32,884 nucleotides of DNA from Chloroflexota bacterium (GTDB lineage: Bacteria > Chloroflexota > Anaerolineae > CG2-30-64-16): positions 1 to 32,884 of the forward strand of contig VGOD01000043.1 in NCBI GenBank assembly GCA_016876015.1, in the 5' to 3' direction. The notes below the pieces were generated by a model, which saw only the letters and a program-made list of their open reading frames with translations, did no database searches and had not been told where the DNA came from. Positions 16,481 to 23,713 of this stretch are shown one piece after another. The position numbers and the translations under genes were made by a program. The first letter of the stretch is position 1, and every line of letters starts with the position of its first letter.

Positions 16481-16966
16481 CTCTGGCCGGTCTGCTCTGG
16501 TCGGTCTGCTCTGGTCGGTCTCCGACCGAGCCAGTTCGGGACCGTGACCTGCTGCTCCCGCTTCCCGCTCTGGCCGGTCTCCGACCGAGCCAGTTCGGGT
16601 TCTGTCGTGTCGCCTTCCCGCTCTGGCCGGTCTGCGACCGAGCCAGTTCGGGACCGTGACCTGCTGCTCCCGCTCTGGCCGGTCTCCGACCGAGCCAGTT
16701 CGGGTTCTGTCGTGTCGCCTTCCCGCTCTGGCCGGTCTCCGACCGAGCCAGTTCGGGTTCTGTCGTGTCGCCTTCCCGCTCTGGCCGGTCTGCGACCGAG
16801 CCAGTTCGGGACCGTGACCTGCTGCTCCCGCTCTGGCCGGTCTGCGACCGAGCCAGTTCGGGACCGTGACCTGCTGCTCCCGCTCTGGCCGGTCTGCGAC
16901 CGAGCCAGTTCGGGACCGTGACCTGCTGCTCCCGCTCTGGCCGGTCTGCGACCGAGCCAGTTCGGG
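16481..16966. repeat. Tandem array of nine hairpin units (52/53-bp period)
   Basis: Nine full 32-base cores start at 16509, 16568, 16621, 16673, 16726, 16779, 16831, 16883 and 16935. Two half-cores precede them at 16481 and 16495. Each core folds as CTGGCCGGTC against GACCGAGCCAG with a 3-base loop and one bulged A. There are two unit types. Cores with a TGC loop are followed by a 20-base linker starting ACCGTGACC. Cores with a TCC loop are followed by a 21-base linker starting TTCTGTCG; the first full unit is the exception, with a hybrid linker. The array fills the gap between the SCO1-like and PCuAC genes and would be transcribed if they form one operon. All three minus-strand frames are open through it because of its base content, not because it codes. 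Confidence 0.92.
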
Positions 16967-16998
16967 TAATGATGATCCACTGAGCTTGGGGTGAGAGT

Positions 16999-17460
16999 AT
17001 GTTTTCAATACCTGGACGGATCGCCCTCGTCTCGATCATGCTCCTGACCGTGTTGGCGGCCTGCGCGCCCCTGCCAGCGGCCGGTTCGCCGATTGCTATC
17101 GAGTCCGTCTGGGCGCGGTCTTCGCCGGCGGCAGCCGACACGGCCGCGTTCTACCTGATCATTCGTAATTCCGGCGCGGAGGAGGATGCCTTGACCGGCG
17201 CACGTTCAGCAGCTTGCCGCGCGGTGGAGTTGCACGAGTCGTATCAGGCCGGCTCCGGCATGATGGGGATGCGGCCAGTGTCGGGCGGCGCGATCGTGCT
17301 GTCTGCCCGCGACAAGGTGGAGCTGAAGCCCGGCGGCCTGCACATCATGTGCATCGGCAAGCAAGTTGACTTCCGGGCCGGCGTTATCCTGTCGCTCACT
17401 CTCCAGTTTCAGAAGGCGGGCGATCAGATCGTCGAAGTAGAGATCACGGAAGAACGGTAG
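16999..17460 (+). CDS. PCuAC-family copper chaperone lipoprotein
   Basis: This 153-aa protein starts with a lipoprotein signal (ALVSIMLLTVLAACAP, lipobox LAAC), so it should be lipid-anchored outside the membrane. The body is a PCuAC/DUF461 cupredoxin-like fold with the family opening ESVWARSSPAAADTAAFYLII. Copper ligands fit the H-x(n)-M-x(n)-H-x-M pattern: His79, Met91, His115 and Met117 (LHIM). PCuAC passes Cu(I) to the CuA site of cytochrome oxidase and cooperates with SCO proteins, which matches the upstream gene. GGGGTGAG precedes ATG 16999. The cytochrome gene follows after 40 bases. Confidence 0.9.
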   Translation: MFSIPGRIALVSIMLLTVLAACAPLPAAGSPIAIESVWARSSPAAADTAAFYLIIRNSGAEEDALTGARSAACRAVELHESYQAGSGMMGMRPVSGGAIVLSARDKVELKPGGLHIMCIGKQVDFRAGVILSLTLQFQKAGDQIVEVEITEER

Positions 17461-17500
17461 GTTGTTTATGCGTTCTCAACTCACAGGGGGAATGTGCACC

Positions 17501-17899
17501 ATGCGTAAAGCTCTGTTCACACTCGTGATCCTGGCGCTGCTGGCGGCCGCGTGCGGCGGCAGCGGGGCCAGTCAGCCGGCCGGCAGCGGCAAGGCGGCCG
17601 GCGACGCCAACGCCGGCAAGGAACTCTTCGCCAGGCCCGTGCTCGGCACTTCGCCAGGCTGTATCACCTGCCACTCGTTGGAACCGGGCAAGACCCTCGT
17701 CGGCCCCTCGTTGGCTGGCATCGCGGGCCAGGCCGGCAACACGGTCGCGGGCCAGTCAGCCGAGCAGTACCTCCGCCAATCCATTACCGAGCCGGACGCC
17801 CATGTCGCCAAGGGCTTTCAGAAGGGCCTGATGCTCAAGGTGCAGCTCACAGATGCCCAGGTCAGCGATCTGACGGCCTATCTGTTGACGCTGAAGTAG
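17501..17899 (+). CDS. Monohaem c-type cytochrome lipoprotein
   Basis: From ATG 17501 this is a 132-aa protein with a lipoprotein signal (MRKALFTLVILALLAAACGG) and a class I cytochrome c domain. The haem motif is CITCH (Cys54, Cys57, His58). GPSLAGIAG and the distal region KGLMLKVQL carry the probable axial Met, and LTDAQVSDLTAYLLTLK is the usual C-terminal helix. It resembles the mobile or oxidase-associated small cytochromes that end in AYLLTL. GGGGGA lies upstream; ATG 17492 is an alternative that adds three residues. It follows the SCO1 and PCuAC genes, so it may be the electron donor to a copper oxidase encoded elsewhere. Confidence 0.9.
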   Translation: MRKALFTLVILALLAAACGGSGASQPAGSGKAAGDANAGKELFARPVLGTSPGCITCHSLEPGKTLVGPSLAGIAGQAGNTVAGQSAEQYLRQSITEPDAHVAKGFQKGLMLKVQLTDAQVSDLTAYLLTLK

Positions 17900-17918
17900 G
17901 GGAGATACCGAAGACGCG

Positions 17919-17955
17919 AGCCGCGGCCAGCGCATGTGTAGCGCCGGCCGCGGCT
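17919..17955. terminator. Bidirectional hairpin between convergent cytochrome and SOD genes
   Basis: AGCCGCGGCC and GGCCGCGGCT form a perfect 10-bp stem around a 17-base loop that contains a small GCGC/GCGC dyad. There is no T-tract on the plus strand. Its location between converging stops suggests a shared transcript end. Confidence 0.5.
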
Positions 17956-17972
17956 GCGCGATTCTCGATGTT

Positions 17973-18566
17973 TTACCCGAGGTTCTGCGTGACGAAGTCC
18001 CAGTTGACCAGGTGATCCAGGAACGCCTGGACGAAGTCAGGCCGGCGGTTCTGGTAGTCCAGATAGTAGGCGTGTTCCCACACGTCTACGGTGAGCAGCG
18101 CCTTTTGGCCCGCGGTCATGGGCGTGTCCGCGTTGGATGTGCTCACGATCTTCAGGACGCCGTTTTCGAGCGCCAGCCAGCCCCAGCCGCTGCCGAACCG
18201 ACCGACGGCTGCCGCCTTGAACTGCTCGACGAACTTGTCATAACCCCCAAACGCTTCCTCGATCTTCTTCCCCAGCGCGCCGGCCGGCCGGCCGCCGCCG
18301 CCAGGCTTCATGCAGTGCCAGAAGAAGGTATGGTTCCAAATCTGCGCGGCATTGTTGAACAAGCCGGCTTTGCCTGGGTCCTTGGCAACCGCCAGGATGA
18401 TCTGTTCCAGGCTCTTGGTTTCCAGGTCTGTGCCCGCGACAAGCCGGTTCAGGTTGTCCACATAGGCCTTGTGGTGCTTGCCATAGTGGAAGCCCACCGT
18501 CTTGGCAGAGTAGTGCGGTTCGAGAGCGTTGTCGGCCCAGGGTAGAGGTGGAAGGGTGAAAGCCAT
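17973..18566 (-). CDS. sodB: Superoxide dismutase, Fe-type
   Basis: This 197-aa Fe/Mn-family dismutase converts superoxide to oxygen and hydrogen peroxide. Metal ligands are His27 (FHYGKHH), His79 (IWNHTFFW), Asp161 and His165 (DVWEHAYY). Gln75 in FNNAAQIWNHTF is in the position typical of iron enzymes, whereas Mn enzymes have GG.WNH there; GSGWGWL and TSNADTP also favour the Fe group. No signal peptide is seen, so it is cytosolic. Start ATG 18566 follows AAGGAGG, and the longer in-frame extension upstream is leader sequence containing a dispersed repeat. It has its own promoter at 18684-18712, separate from the PTS genes upstream. Metal preference is inferred from residues only. Confidence 0.93.
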   Translation of the reverse strand: MAFTLPPLPWADNALEPHYSAKTVGFHYGKHHKAYVDNLNRLVAGTDLETKSLEQIILAVAKDPGKAGLFNNAAQIWNHTFFWHCMKPGGGGRPAGALGKKIEEAFGGYDKFVEQFKAAAVGRFGSGWGWLALENGVLKIVSTSNADTPMTAGQKALLTVDVWEHAYYLDYQNRRPDFVQAFLDHLVNWDFVTQNLG

Positions 18567-18602
18567 CGTGTACCTCCTTGTTTCGGATGACCTCGCGTAG
18601 TG

Positions 18603-18630
18603 TATCGTCTCGATGATCCGGGGTAGGGGC
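18603..18630. repeat. Dispersed repeat in the SOD leader, related to the right-edge element
   Basis: These 28 bases match 32755-32782 at 25 positions, including an exact ATCCGGGGTAGGGGC. A GGGGCGA/TCGCCC dyad continues to about 18648. The matching right arm of the other copy is absent here, so this is a partial copy. It sits between the SOD promoter and its start codon. Confidence 0.65.
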
Positions 18631-18683
18631 GACCCCTTGTCATCGCCCACACAAGCTGGCATAGGTCGTACTGCTTCGTGCCC

Positions 18684-18712
18684 AGTATACCCAAATCCAT
18701 TGCGCCCGTCAA
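18684..18712 (-). promoter_or_regulatory. Sigma70-type promoter of the SOD gene
   Basis: On the minus strand TTGACG (18712-18707) and TATACT (18689-18684) are separated by exactly 17 bases. This gives a leader of roughly 110 bases before ATG 18566. Confidence 0.7.
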
Positions 18713-18723
18713 GGCGCGCGCGA

Positions 18724-20502
18724 CTACTTGAACAGCCCGACCCTGAGGAATTCCCCTTTCTCGTTGAGACCAGGCCAGACCGGGATGGCGCCGAGAATTC
18801 CGAAGAGAATGATGGCGACCATGACCGCGGTGGGCGAAACGCGCTTGTGCGCCACCAGCCACCAGATCAACAGCACCAGGACCAACGGCAGTAGATTGGG
18901 CATGAAGCTGTTGAGAAGGCCCTGGACATCAATCTTCGTGCCGCCGATCAGGAATACCACGCCGGTGGAGAGCTTGACGAAGCTGACCGCCAGCGCGCCC
19001 ATCAGGAAGTTGCCCAGGACCCCCGCGCCGGAGATCAACCGGTTCAACGCGCCGCTCTTCAGGATGTTGGTCACCGCCACGCGGCCCTGCTGATACCCCT
19101 GCCACCAGAGCAGCCAGCCCACACCCCATACGAAAGCCGCCACAGCCGCGGCGAAGAAGAGGGGGCCGAGGATATTGCCATGCGTTGCGACGCCGACCTG
19201 CCCACCGGTGGCGATGCTCATCCCGATCGCCAGGGCCACCGGAATGACAATGCCCTGCTGAATCGTGTCGCCAATGCCCGACATGGGGCCCATCAGACCG
19301 GTCTTCACGCCGTTGATCGCGTCATCGCTGATGTTGGCGCCAGCCGCGCGCTCCTCCTCCATGGCGATCACCGTGCCATGGATCACGCCGCCAATGTCCG
19401 GCTGGGTGTTGAAGAAGATCAGGTGGCGCTTGAGCGCGGCGCTGATGTCGGCTGGCGTCTTGTACAGCCTCGCGATGATGGGCGTCATGGCGTGGGCGAA
19501 CCCCAGACCTTGCATCCGTTCCCAGTTCCAGCAGGCGTGCGAGAAGAAAAGCCAGCGCAGCCAGGCCCGGAAGACATCGCGGCGGGTGAGCAGGCCGGGC
19601 GGCCGCCGATCGGCGGTCTCGCCGGCCGGCGTCTCGGCCGGCGGGCCTTCGGTGAACAGCACATGGATGTAGGCCAGACAAACGCCGATGATGGCCATGA
19701 CGAGCAGATTCACCTGGCCGCCCATCAGCGATGTGACCGTGAAGGCGATGAAGAAATAGGGCCAGACTGAGCCGCGCAGCAGGAACTTGAGGTTGAGCGC
19801 GATGCCGAGGGCGGCCAACATGCCGCTGGCCGCGAATAGCCCCGTCATCACCCAGATGGCGTGCTGTGCGATCCAACCAAGGGCCTGGCTGACCGCGGCC
19901 GAGCCGAGCCAGGCGGCCATCGCCACCGGCGCAGCATAGAGCACGAAGAGAAACGGCTGAGAGTAGACATAATTACTGCGCGCCACGGCCTTGATGTCAC
20001 CCTGGTCCGCAAAGCGATCGGCCCGGTGAGCGATGACCGAACAGAGGGACATGCGCAGCGAGAAGGTCAGGCCGCCCAGCAGACCCAACGGCGCGGCCAG
20101 GGCCAGGGCCGCCTTCACGTCCAGCCCGCCGCCCAGGGCCAGCGCGGCGCCCAGGTAGCCGGCGAGTCCAGGATCGCCGGGCAGCGCGCCGCCTGCGGCG
20201 ATCCAGCCCAGGTAGAGCACGTTGATGTTGGCGCCGATCGCGATCCCCTCGGCGGGCCGACCCATCACGATGCCGACCAGCGTGCCCGCGACGAGCGGCC
20301 GATACAACACCGTGAAGCCAAGATTGGCGAACCAGGGCGACAACGCCAGGTAGTAGAGGACGCCGATCGCGGCCGCCATGAGGAAACTCATGCGGGGCGG
20401 CTCCTGCGCCGCCGGCGCAGCGTTGGCGACCACGTAGCTGGCGAACAATAGCGCCAGGCTGATGCCCATCGCAAAACCGATCTGTTTCCGTCGAAGTCCC
20501 AT
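18724..20502 (-). CDS. Fused PTS mannose-family IIC-IID membrane permease
   Basis: This 592-aa polypeptide joins two subunits that are usually separate. Residues about 40-285 are EIIC of the mannose/fructose/sorbose family (YRPLVAGTLVGIVMGRPAEGIAIGANINVLYLGW, many membrane segments). After a charged linker near 285-310, residues about 315-592 are EIID: RAWLRWLFFSHACWNWERMQGLGFAHAM, LIFFNTQPDIGGVIHGTVIAMEEERA, DAINGVKTGLMGPMSGIGDTIQQG, and a C-terminal segment ending in LIWWLVAHKRVSP. IIC and IID together form the sugar channel that accepts phosphate through IIB. ATG 20502 follows GAGGTATCT. It is the last gene of the IIA-IIB-IIC/D operon. Substrate specificity cannot be read from sequence here. 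Confidence 0.92.
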   Translation of the reverse strand: MGLRRKQIGFAMGISLALLFASYVVANAAPAAQEPPRMSFLMAAAIGVLYYLALSPWFANLGFTVLYRPLVAGTLVGIVMGRPAEGIAIGANINVLYLGWIAAGGALPGDPGLAGYLGAALALGGGLDVKAALALAAPLGLLGGLTFSLRMSLCSVIAHRADRFADQGDIKAVARSNYVYSQPFLFVLYAAPVAMAAWLGSAAVSQALGWIAQHAIWVMTGLFAASGMLAALGIALNLKFLLRGSVWPYFFIAFTVTSLMGGQVNLLVMAIIGVCLAYIHVLFTEGPPAETPAGETADRRPPGLLTRRDVFRAWLRWLFFSHACWNWERMQGLGFAHAMTPIIARLYKTPADISAALKRHLIFFNTQPDIGGVIHGTVIAMEEERAAGANISDDAINGVKTGLMGPMSGIGDTIQQGIVIPVALAIGMSIATGGQVGVATHGNILGPLFFAAAVAAFVWGVGWLLWWQGYQQGRVAVTNILKSGALNRLISGAGVLGNFLMGALAVSFVKLSTGVVFLIGGTKIDVQGLLNSFMPNLLPLVLVLLIWWLVAHKRVSPTAVMVAIILFGILGAIPVWPGLNEKGEFLRVGLFK

Positions 20503-20517
20503 AGAGATACCTCCTCA

Positions 20518-21000
20518 TTATCTGCCCAACAGCTCCGCGAACGGTTTCGACTTTTCTCCCGGCACGGTCAGAAGGGTGATGCGCACGCCCTGATCGTGCA
20601 GATGCCGCAGGGTCGAGATTTCCAGTTCAGAGAGCGCGATGTTCTTGAAGACCGGCTTGCGCCCGGGCCGGCCGCCGACGCCGCCGATGTTGAGCGCCTC
20701 GAAATGCAGGCCGCCGTCATACAGCTCGCGCGCGGCCTGGGGCGATTTCAGCAGGATCATCGTGCGCTCCCGGTCGGCCGCGTCCGCGTTCAGCGTTCGG
20801 ATGGCCTCTGCCAGCGAGACCACCTGCAGCCGGACGTCGCGGGGCGCAGCCAGTCGCAGCACTTCCTGCATGAACGCATCGGCCGCCACGCCATCATCCA
20901 CGATGACGATGCGGTCAATGTGCAGATGCCTGCCCCAGACCGCGATCACCTGGCCGTGGATCAAGCGATCGTCAACCCGCACCAGGCCAAACGCTTCGAT
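20518..21000 (-). CDS. PTS mannose-family EIIB
   Basis: This is a cytosolic phosphocarrier domain of about 160 aa. The active-site His is in RVDDRLIHGQV, the EIIB signature of the mannose/sorbose family; IVIVDDGVAADAFMQEVLRLAAP and LNIGGVGGRPGRK are also typical. It takes phosphate from EIIA and passes it to the sugar at IIC-IID. The first ordinary start in frame is GTG 20982, which would remove most of strand 1. The frame continues upstream as ATC GAA GCG TTT GGC CTG and gives IEAFGLVRVDD, the normal family N-terminus, before a TGA shared with the end of the EIIA gene. ATC 21000 lies 6 bases after GGGGG, so an unusual AUC start is possible; GTG 20982 is the conservative choice. Confidence 0.88.
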   Translation of the reverse strand: MEAFGLVRVDDRLIHGQVIAVWGRHLHIDRIVIVDDGVAADAFMQEVLRLAAPRDVRLQVVSLAEAIRTLNADAADRERTMILLKSPQAARELYDGGLHFEALNIGGVGGRPGRKPVFKNIALSELEISTLRHLHDQGVRITLLTVPGEKSKPFAELLGR

Positions 21001-21003
21001 GTT

Positions 21004-21411
21004 TCACCCCCGCTTGCCGAGCATCGGCCCCAGGTTCACGATGGCGTCTCGGCCGTGTCGCACTGCGAGCGCGGCCAGCTGGGGCAGTGGAACGCTTTCA
21101 CGCGCGGTCAGGATCTCCAGCAGCATGGGCAGGTTGACGCCCGTCACGCACTCCACGTTGGCGCGTAGCAGCCAACGCGCAGCCACGTTATAGGGCGTGC
21201 CGCCCAACAGGTCAACCAGCACCAATGTGTCCGTATCATCGCCCTCCACCCTGGATAGCGCCGCGGTCAGCCGGGCGTCGAAGCTCGCCGGCTCCTCGTT
21301 GGCCAGCAGCGACACTGTCAACACACCTTCCGCCGGCCCGCAGATCAGCTCCGCGGTGCGCAGCAGAGCCTCCGCCAGGTCGCCGTGCCCCGCGATCACG
21401 ATATTGGTCAT
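21004..21411 (-). CDS. PTS mannose-family EIIA
   Basis: This 135-aa EIIA domain receives phosphate from HPr on His9 (IVIAGHGDLAEAL). LVLVDLLGGTPYNVAARWL and GVNLPMLLE are family signatures. It is a stand-alone cytosolic protein, unlike the IIAB fusion of E. coli ManX. Start ATG 21411 follows AGGAGAGG; the longer in-frame extension to 21477 overlaps the promoter and is not used. It is the first gene of the minus-strand operon and lies divergent from the HPr and Enzyme I genes. Confidence 0.93.
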   Translation of the reverse strand: MTNIVIAGHGDLAEALLRTAELICGPAEGVLTVSLLANEEPASFDARLTAALSRVEGDDTDTLVLVDLLGGTPYNVAARWLLRANVECVTGVNLPMLLEILTARESVPLPQLAALAVRHGRDAIVNLGPMLGKRG

Positions 21412-21448
21412 GCCTCTCCTGATGGTTCTGTGTGGGTTGCTGCCGCGC

Positions 21449-21477
21449 ACTTTAGCGCAAAGGAATGGGTCTGTCAA
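21449..21477 (-). promoter_or_regulatory. Promoter of the PTS EII operon
   Basis: On the minus strand a perfect TTGACA (21477-21472) is followed by 17 bases and TAAAGT (21454-21449), 38 bases before the EIIA start. The MITE-like element begins 17 bases upstream of the -35 box. Confidence 0.7.
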
Positions 21478-21493
21478 GAACGCCGTCCCTCTT

Positions 21494-21590
21494 CTTAGAA
21501 CCTATCCGAATGACCCCGCTCGGGTCGGTCTCTGACCGTGCCAGGCTCGGTCGGAGACCGGCCTCAGCAGTAATTCGGATAGACTCTTAG
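21494..21590. mobile_element. 97-bp MITE-like element sharing its core with the hairpin array
   Basis: The ends are imperfect 20-base inverted repeats (21494-21513 and 21571-21590) that share CTATCCGAAT exactly. The interior holds two inverted copies of the array core. One is a 19/22 match (21524-21545). The other, read on the minus strand, matches GGCCGGTCTCCGACCGAGC exactly (21545-21563). No protein is encoded. It lies between the divergent PTS promoters. Confidence 0.7.
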
Positions 21591-21632
21591 CCGCGCGGTA
21601 TCCGGTCACCGGTCTGGCCGAAGCCTCGCAGG

Positions 21633-21643
21633 TCTGCTATAAT
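21633..21643 (+). promoter_or_regulatory. Extended -10 promoter of the ptsH-ptsI operon
   Basis: TGC precedes a perfect TATAAT at 21638-21643 (extended -10, TGnTATAAT), 36 bases before ATG 21679. No good -35 box is visible, which is common with extended -10 promoters. Confidence 0.55.
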
Positions 21644-21678
21644 GGTAGCTCGATTTCACACGATCAACAGGATACTCG

Positions 21679-21948
21679 ATGCCGCAAATCACCCTGACTA
21701 TTCTCAATCGCGCCGGTCTCCATGCACGTGCTGCGGCCTGGCTGGCGCGGACTGCCCGCCAGTTCCGCAGCGACATCACGGTCTTGCATGGCGAGCGTCA
21801 AGCCAGCGCCAAGAGCATTCTGAGCCTGCTGGGGTTGGGCGCGGGACAGGGCGCGCTAATCACGCTGCGAGCTGAAGGCGAGGACGCGGACCGGGCGTTG
21901 CAGGCGCTTGGTCGGCTGGCTTCGCACGATCTCGAGGCGGGCGTATGA
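21679..21948 (+). CDS. ptsH: Phosphocarrier protein HPr
   Basis: This 89-aa protein has the active-site His15 in NRAGLHARAA, the residue phosphorylated by Enzyme I. Ser46 (AKSILSLLGLG) is at the position used by HPr kinase for catabolite control, so regulatory phosphorylation is possible if a kinase is encoded elsewhere. The length and the LLGLGAGQGALITLRAEGEDA pattern are ordinary. It overlaps the Enzyme I gene by four bases (ATGA) and lies divergent from the EII genes, so the complete relay is encoded within 5 kb. Confidence 0.95.
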   Translation: MPQITLTILNRAGLHARAAAWLARTARQFRSDITVLHGERQASAKSILSLLGLGAGQGALITLRAEGEDADRALQALGRLASHDLEAGV

Positions 21949-23657
21949 AAACCTTGCGCGGCGTTCCCGCGTCGGCCGGCGTAGCCATTGGCCCCGCCTT
22001 TCCCTTTCGCCGCCTGACGCCCCGCTTCGAGCGCCAGCGGTGCGCCGATCCTGCGGTCGAATGGGCGCGCGGCGAGGCTGCGCTGGCGACCGCGGCCGCG
22101 CGCCTGACCGCGCTGGCGATCCGCGCCCGCGATCAGGGGTTGGCTCAGCAAGCCGCCGTTCTGCAGGCGCAGGCGCTGATGCTCGACGATCCTGAGTTGT
22201 TGGATGCTGTGCGGACAGCGATCGAGGAGCACGCGCTGTGTGCGGAGGCGGCTTTGAGCGACGCGGCCGAACGGTATGCTGAGCTGCTCGAAGCGTTGGA
22301 CGACCAATATCTGGCCGCGCGTGCGGCCGATGTGCGCGATGTGGCGCGGCGTGTGCTGCACGTCTTGCTCGGCTTGACCGACGCGCCGGGGGCCAACCTG
22401 ACCCAGCCAGCGATCATTCTGGCGGACGATCTGGCGTCCTCCGACATCGCCTGGCTCGACCCTGCGTTCATGTTGGGCTTCTGCACGGCTGGCGGCAGCG
22501 CGGCGAGCCACACCGCGATCCTGGCGCGCGAATTGGGCCTGCCAGCAGTGGCAGGCGCCGGCGCAGAAATCTTGCGGATTCCGGCCGACACGCCTCTGAT
22601 CCTGGACGGCGGCGAGGGCCTGCTGCTGCTCGATCCCACCCCCGCGACATTTGCGGCCTACGAGGCGGCTGGCCTGGCCGCGCAGAGCCGTTCCGCCGAG
22701 GCCCAGGCGCATGCGCACGAGCCGGCCGTCACGCGCGATGGCTGGCGTGCGGCGGTGCTGGCCAACCTCAGCAGCGTGGCGGGCCTGCAGGCGGCTCTTG
22801 CGGCCGGCGCGGAGGGGATCGGTCTGCTGCGCACCGAGTTCCTCTACTTCGAGCGCGCGACTGCGCCGACCGAGGACGAGCAATACCTCGCGTATCGGGC
22901 CATCTTCGACGCGTTTGGCGATCGGTCGGTCGTGCTGCGCACACTGGATGCAGGTGGCGACAAGACCCTGCCATATCTGCGGCTGCCGCCGGAACCCAAC
23001 CCGTTCTTGGGCTTGCGTGGCCTGCGCCTCTGCCTGCGCCGGCCCGAGCTGTTTAGGCCGCAGCTACGCGCCGCCTTGCGGGCTGGAGCGGGCCGTCGTT
23101 TGAAGATCATGTTTCCGATGGTGACCGCGGTTGCCGAAGTGCGGGCTGCCCGCGCGGAACTGGAGAATTGCCGCCGCGCCCTCGTCGCGGAGGGTCTGCC
23201 CGCAGCCGAGCGGCTGGAGGTGGGGATCATGGTCGAGGCCCCGGCCGCCGCGCTGATCGCCGATCACCTGGCGGCCGAGGTGGATTTCTTCTCCATCGGC
23301 ACGAACGACCTGACGCAGTACACCCTGGCGGCTGATCGCACCAATGCCGAGGTGGCCGACCTGGCCTCTGCGTATCATCCGGCCGTCCTCCGGCTGGTGC
23401 AGGGCGTGATCGTCGCGGCCCATCGGCAGGGCAAGCTGGTGGCCATGTGCGGCGAGCTGGCAGGCGATCCTACGGCGCTCCCGCTGCTGTTGGGGCTGGG
23501 CGTGGATGAACTGAGCATGGCCCCGGCCGTCATCCCGCTGGCCAAGCAGGTCATCCGGACGCTGGATCGGTCCGCACTGCGGTCGCTGGCGCAAGGGGCG
23601 TTGGCTCTGTCCGAGCCCGATGCGGTGCGTGTGTTGGTGCGAGCGGCTGCGCCTTGA
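21945..23657 (+). CDS. ptsI: PTS Enzyme I (phosphoenolpyruvate-protein phosphotransferase)
   Basis: This 570-aa cytosolic enzyme transfers phosphate from phosphoenolpyruvate to HPr. The N-terminal domain has the HPr-binding helical region and the swivelling phosphohistidine motif GGSAASHTAILAR, with His189 matching the usual position; the common GG.TSH reads GGSAASH here. The C-terminal PEP-binding barrel shows GIGLLRTEFLY, RTLDAGGDKTLPY, FLGLRGLRLCL, IMFPMVT, IMVEAPAA, FFSIGTNDLTQYTLAADR and the catalytic Cys in MCGELAGD. The ATGA overlap with ptsH indicates coupled translation. The residues needed for catalysis are all present. Confidence 0.96.
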   Translation: MKTLRGVPASAGVAIGPAFPFRRLTPRFERQRCADPAVEWARGEAALATAAARLTALAIRARDQGLAQQAAVLQAQALMLDDPELLDAVRTAIEEHALCAEAALSDAAERYAELLEALDDQYLAARAADVRDVARRVLHVLLGLTDAPGANLTQPAIILADDLASSDIAWLDPAFMLGFCTAGGSAASHTAILARELGLPAVAGAGAEILRIPADTPLILDGGEGLLLLDPTPATFAAYEAAGLAAQSRSAEAQAHAHEPAVTRDGWRAAVLANLSSVAGLQAALAAGAEGIGLLRTEFLYFERATAPTEDEQYLAYRAIFDAFGDRSVVLRTLDAGGDKTLPYLRLPPEPNPFLGLRGLRLCLRRPELFRPQLRAALRAGAGRRLKIMFPMVTAVAEVRAARAELENCRRALVAEGLPAAERLEVGIMVEAPAAALIADHLAAEVDFFSIGTNDLTQYTLAADRTNAEVADLASAYHPAVLRLVQGVIVAAHRQGKLVAMCGELAGDPTALPLLLGLGVDELSMAPAVIPLAKQVIRTLDRSALRSLAQGALALSEPDAVRVLVRAAAP

Positions 23658-23684
23658 GCTCGTCGGTTTTCCCCTTCAGGTCAT

Positions 23685-23713
23685 TTGACAGACTATCCTC
23701 CCTGCGCTATACT
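23685..23713 (+). promoter_or_regulatory. Promoter of the formate dehydrogenase operon
   Basis: TTGACA (23685-23690) and TATACT (23708-23713) are separated by 17 bases, which is near consensus. The predicted leader before ATG 23936 is about 215 bases. Confidence 0.75.

Noticed and set aside
16481-16966. CRISPR-like regular array
   Set aside because: The linkers are of only two kinds rather than unique spacers, and no cas gene is nearby.
16235-17141. Three long overlapping minus-strand reading frames across the hairpin array, with repetitive NWLGRRPARAG / ELARSQTGQSG-type translations
   Set aside because: All three frames are open because the repeat lacks stops on that strand. The 52/53-base period shifts the frame between units, there is no ribosome site, and the frames overlap the SCO1 and PCuAC genes.
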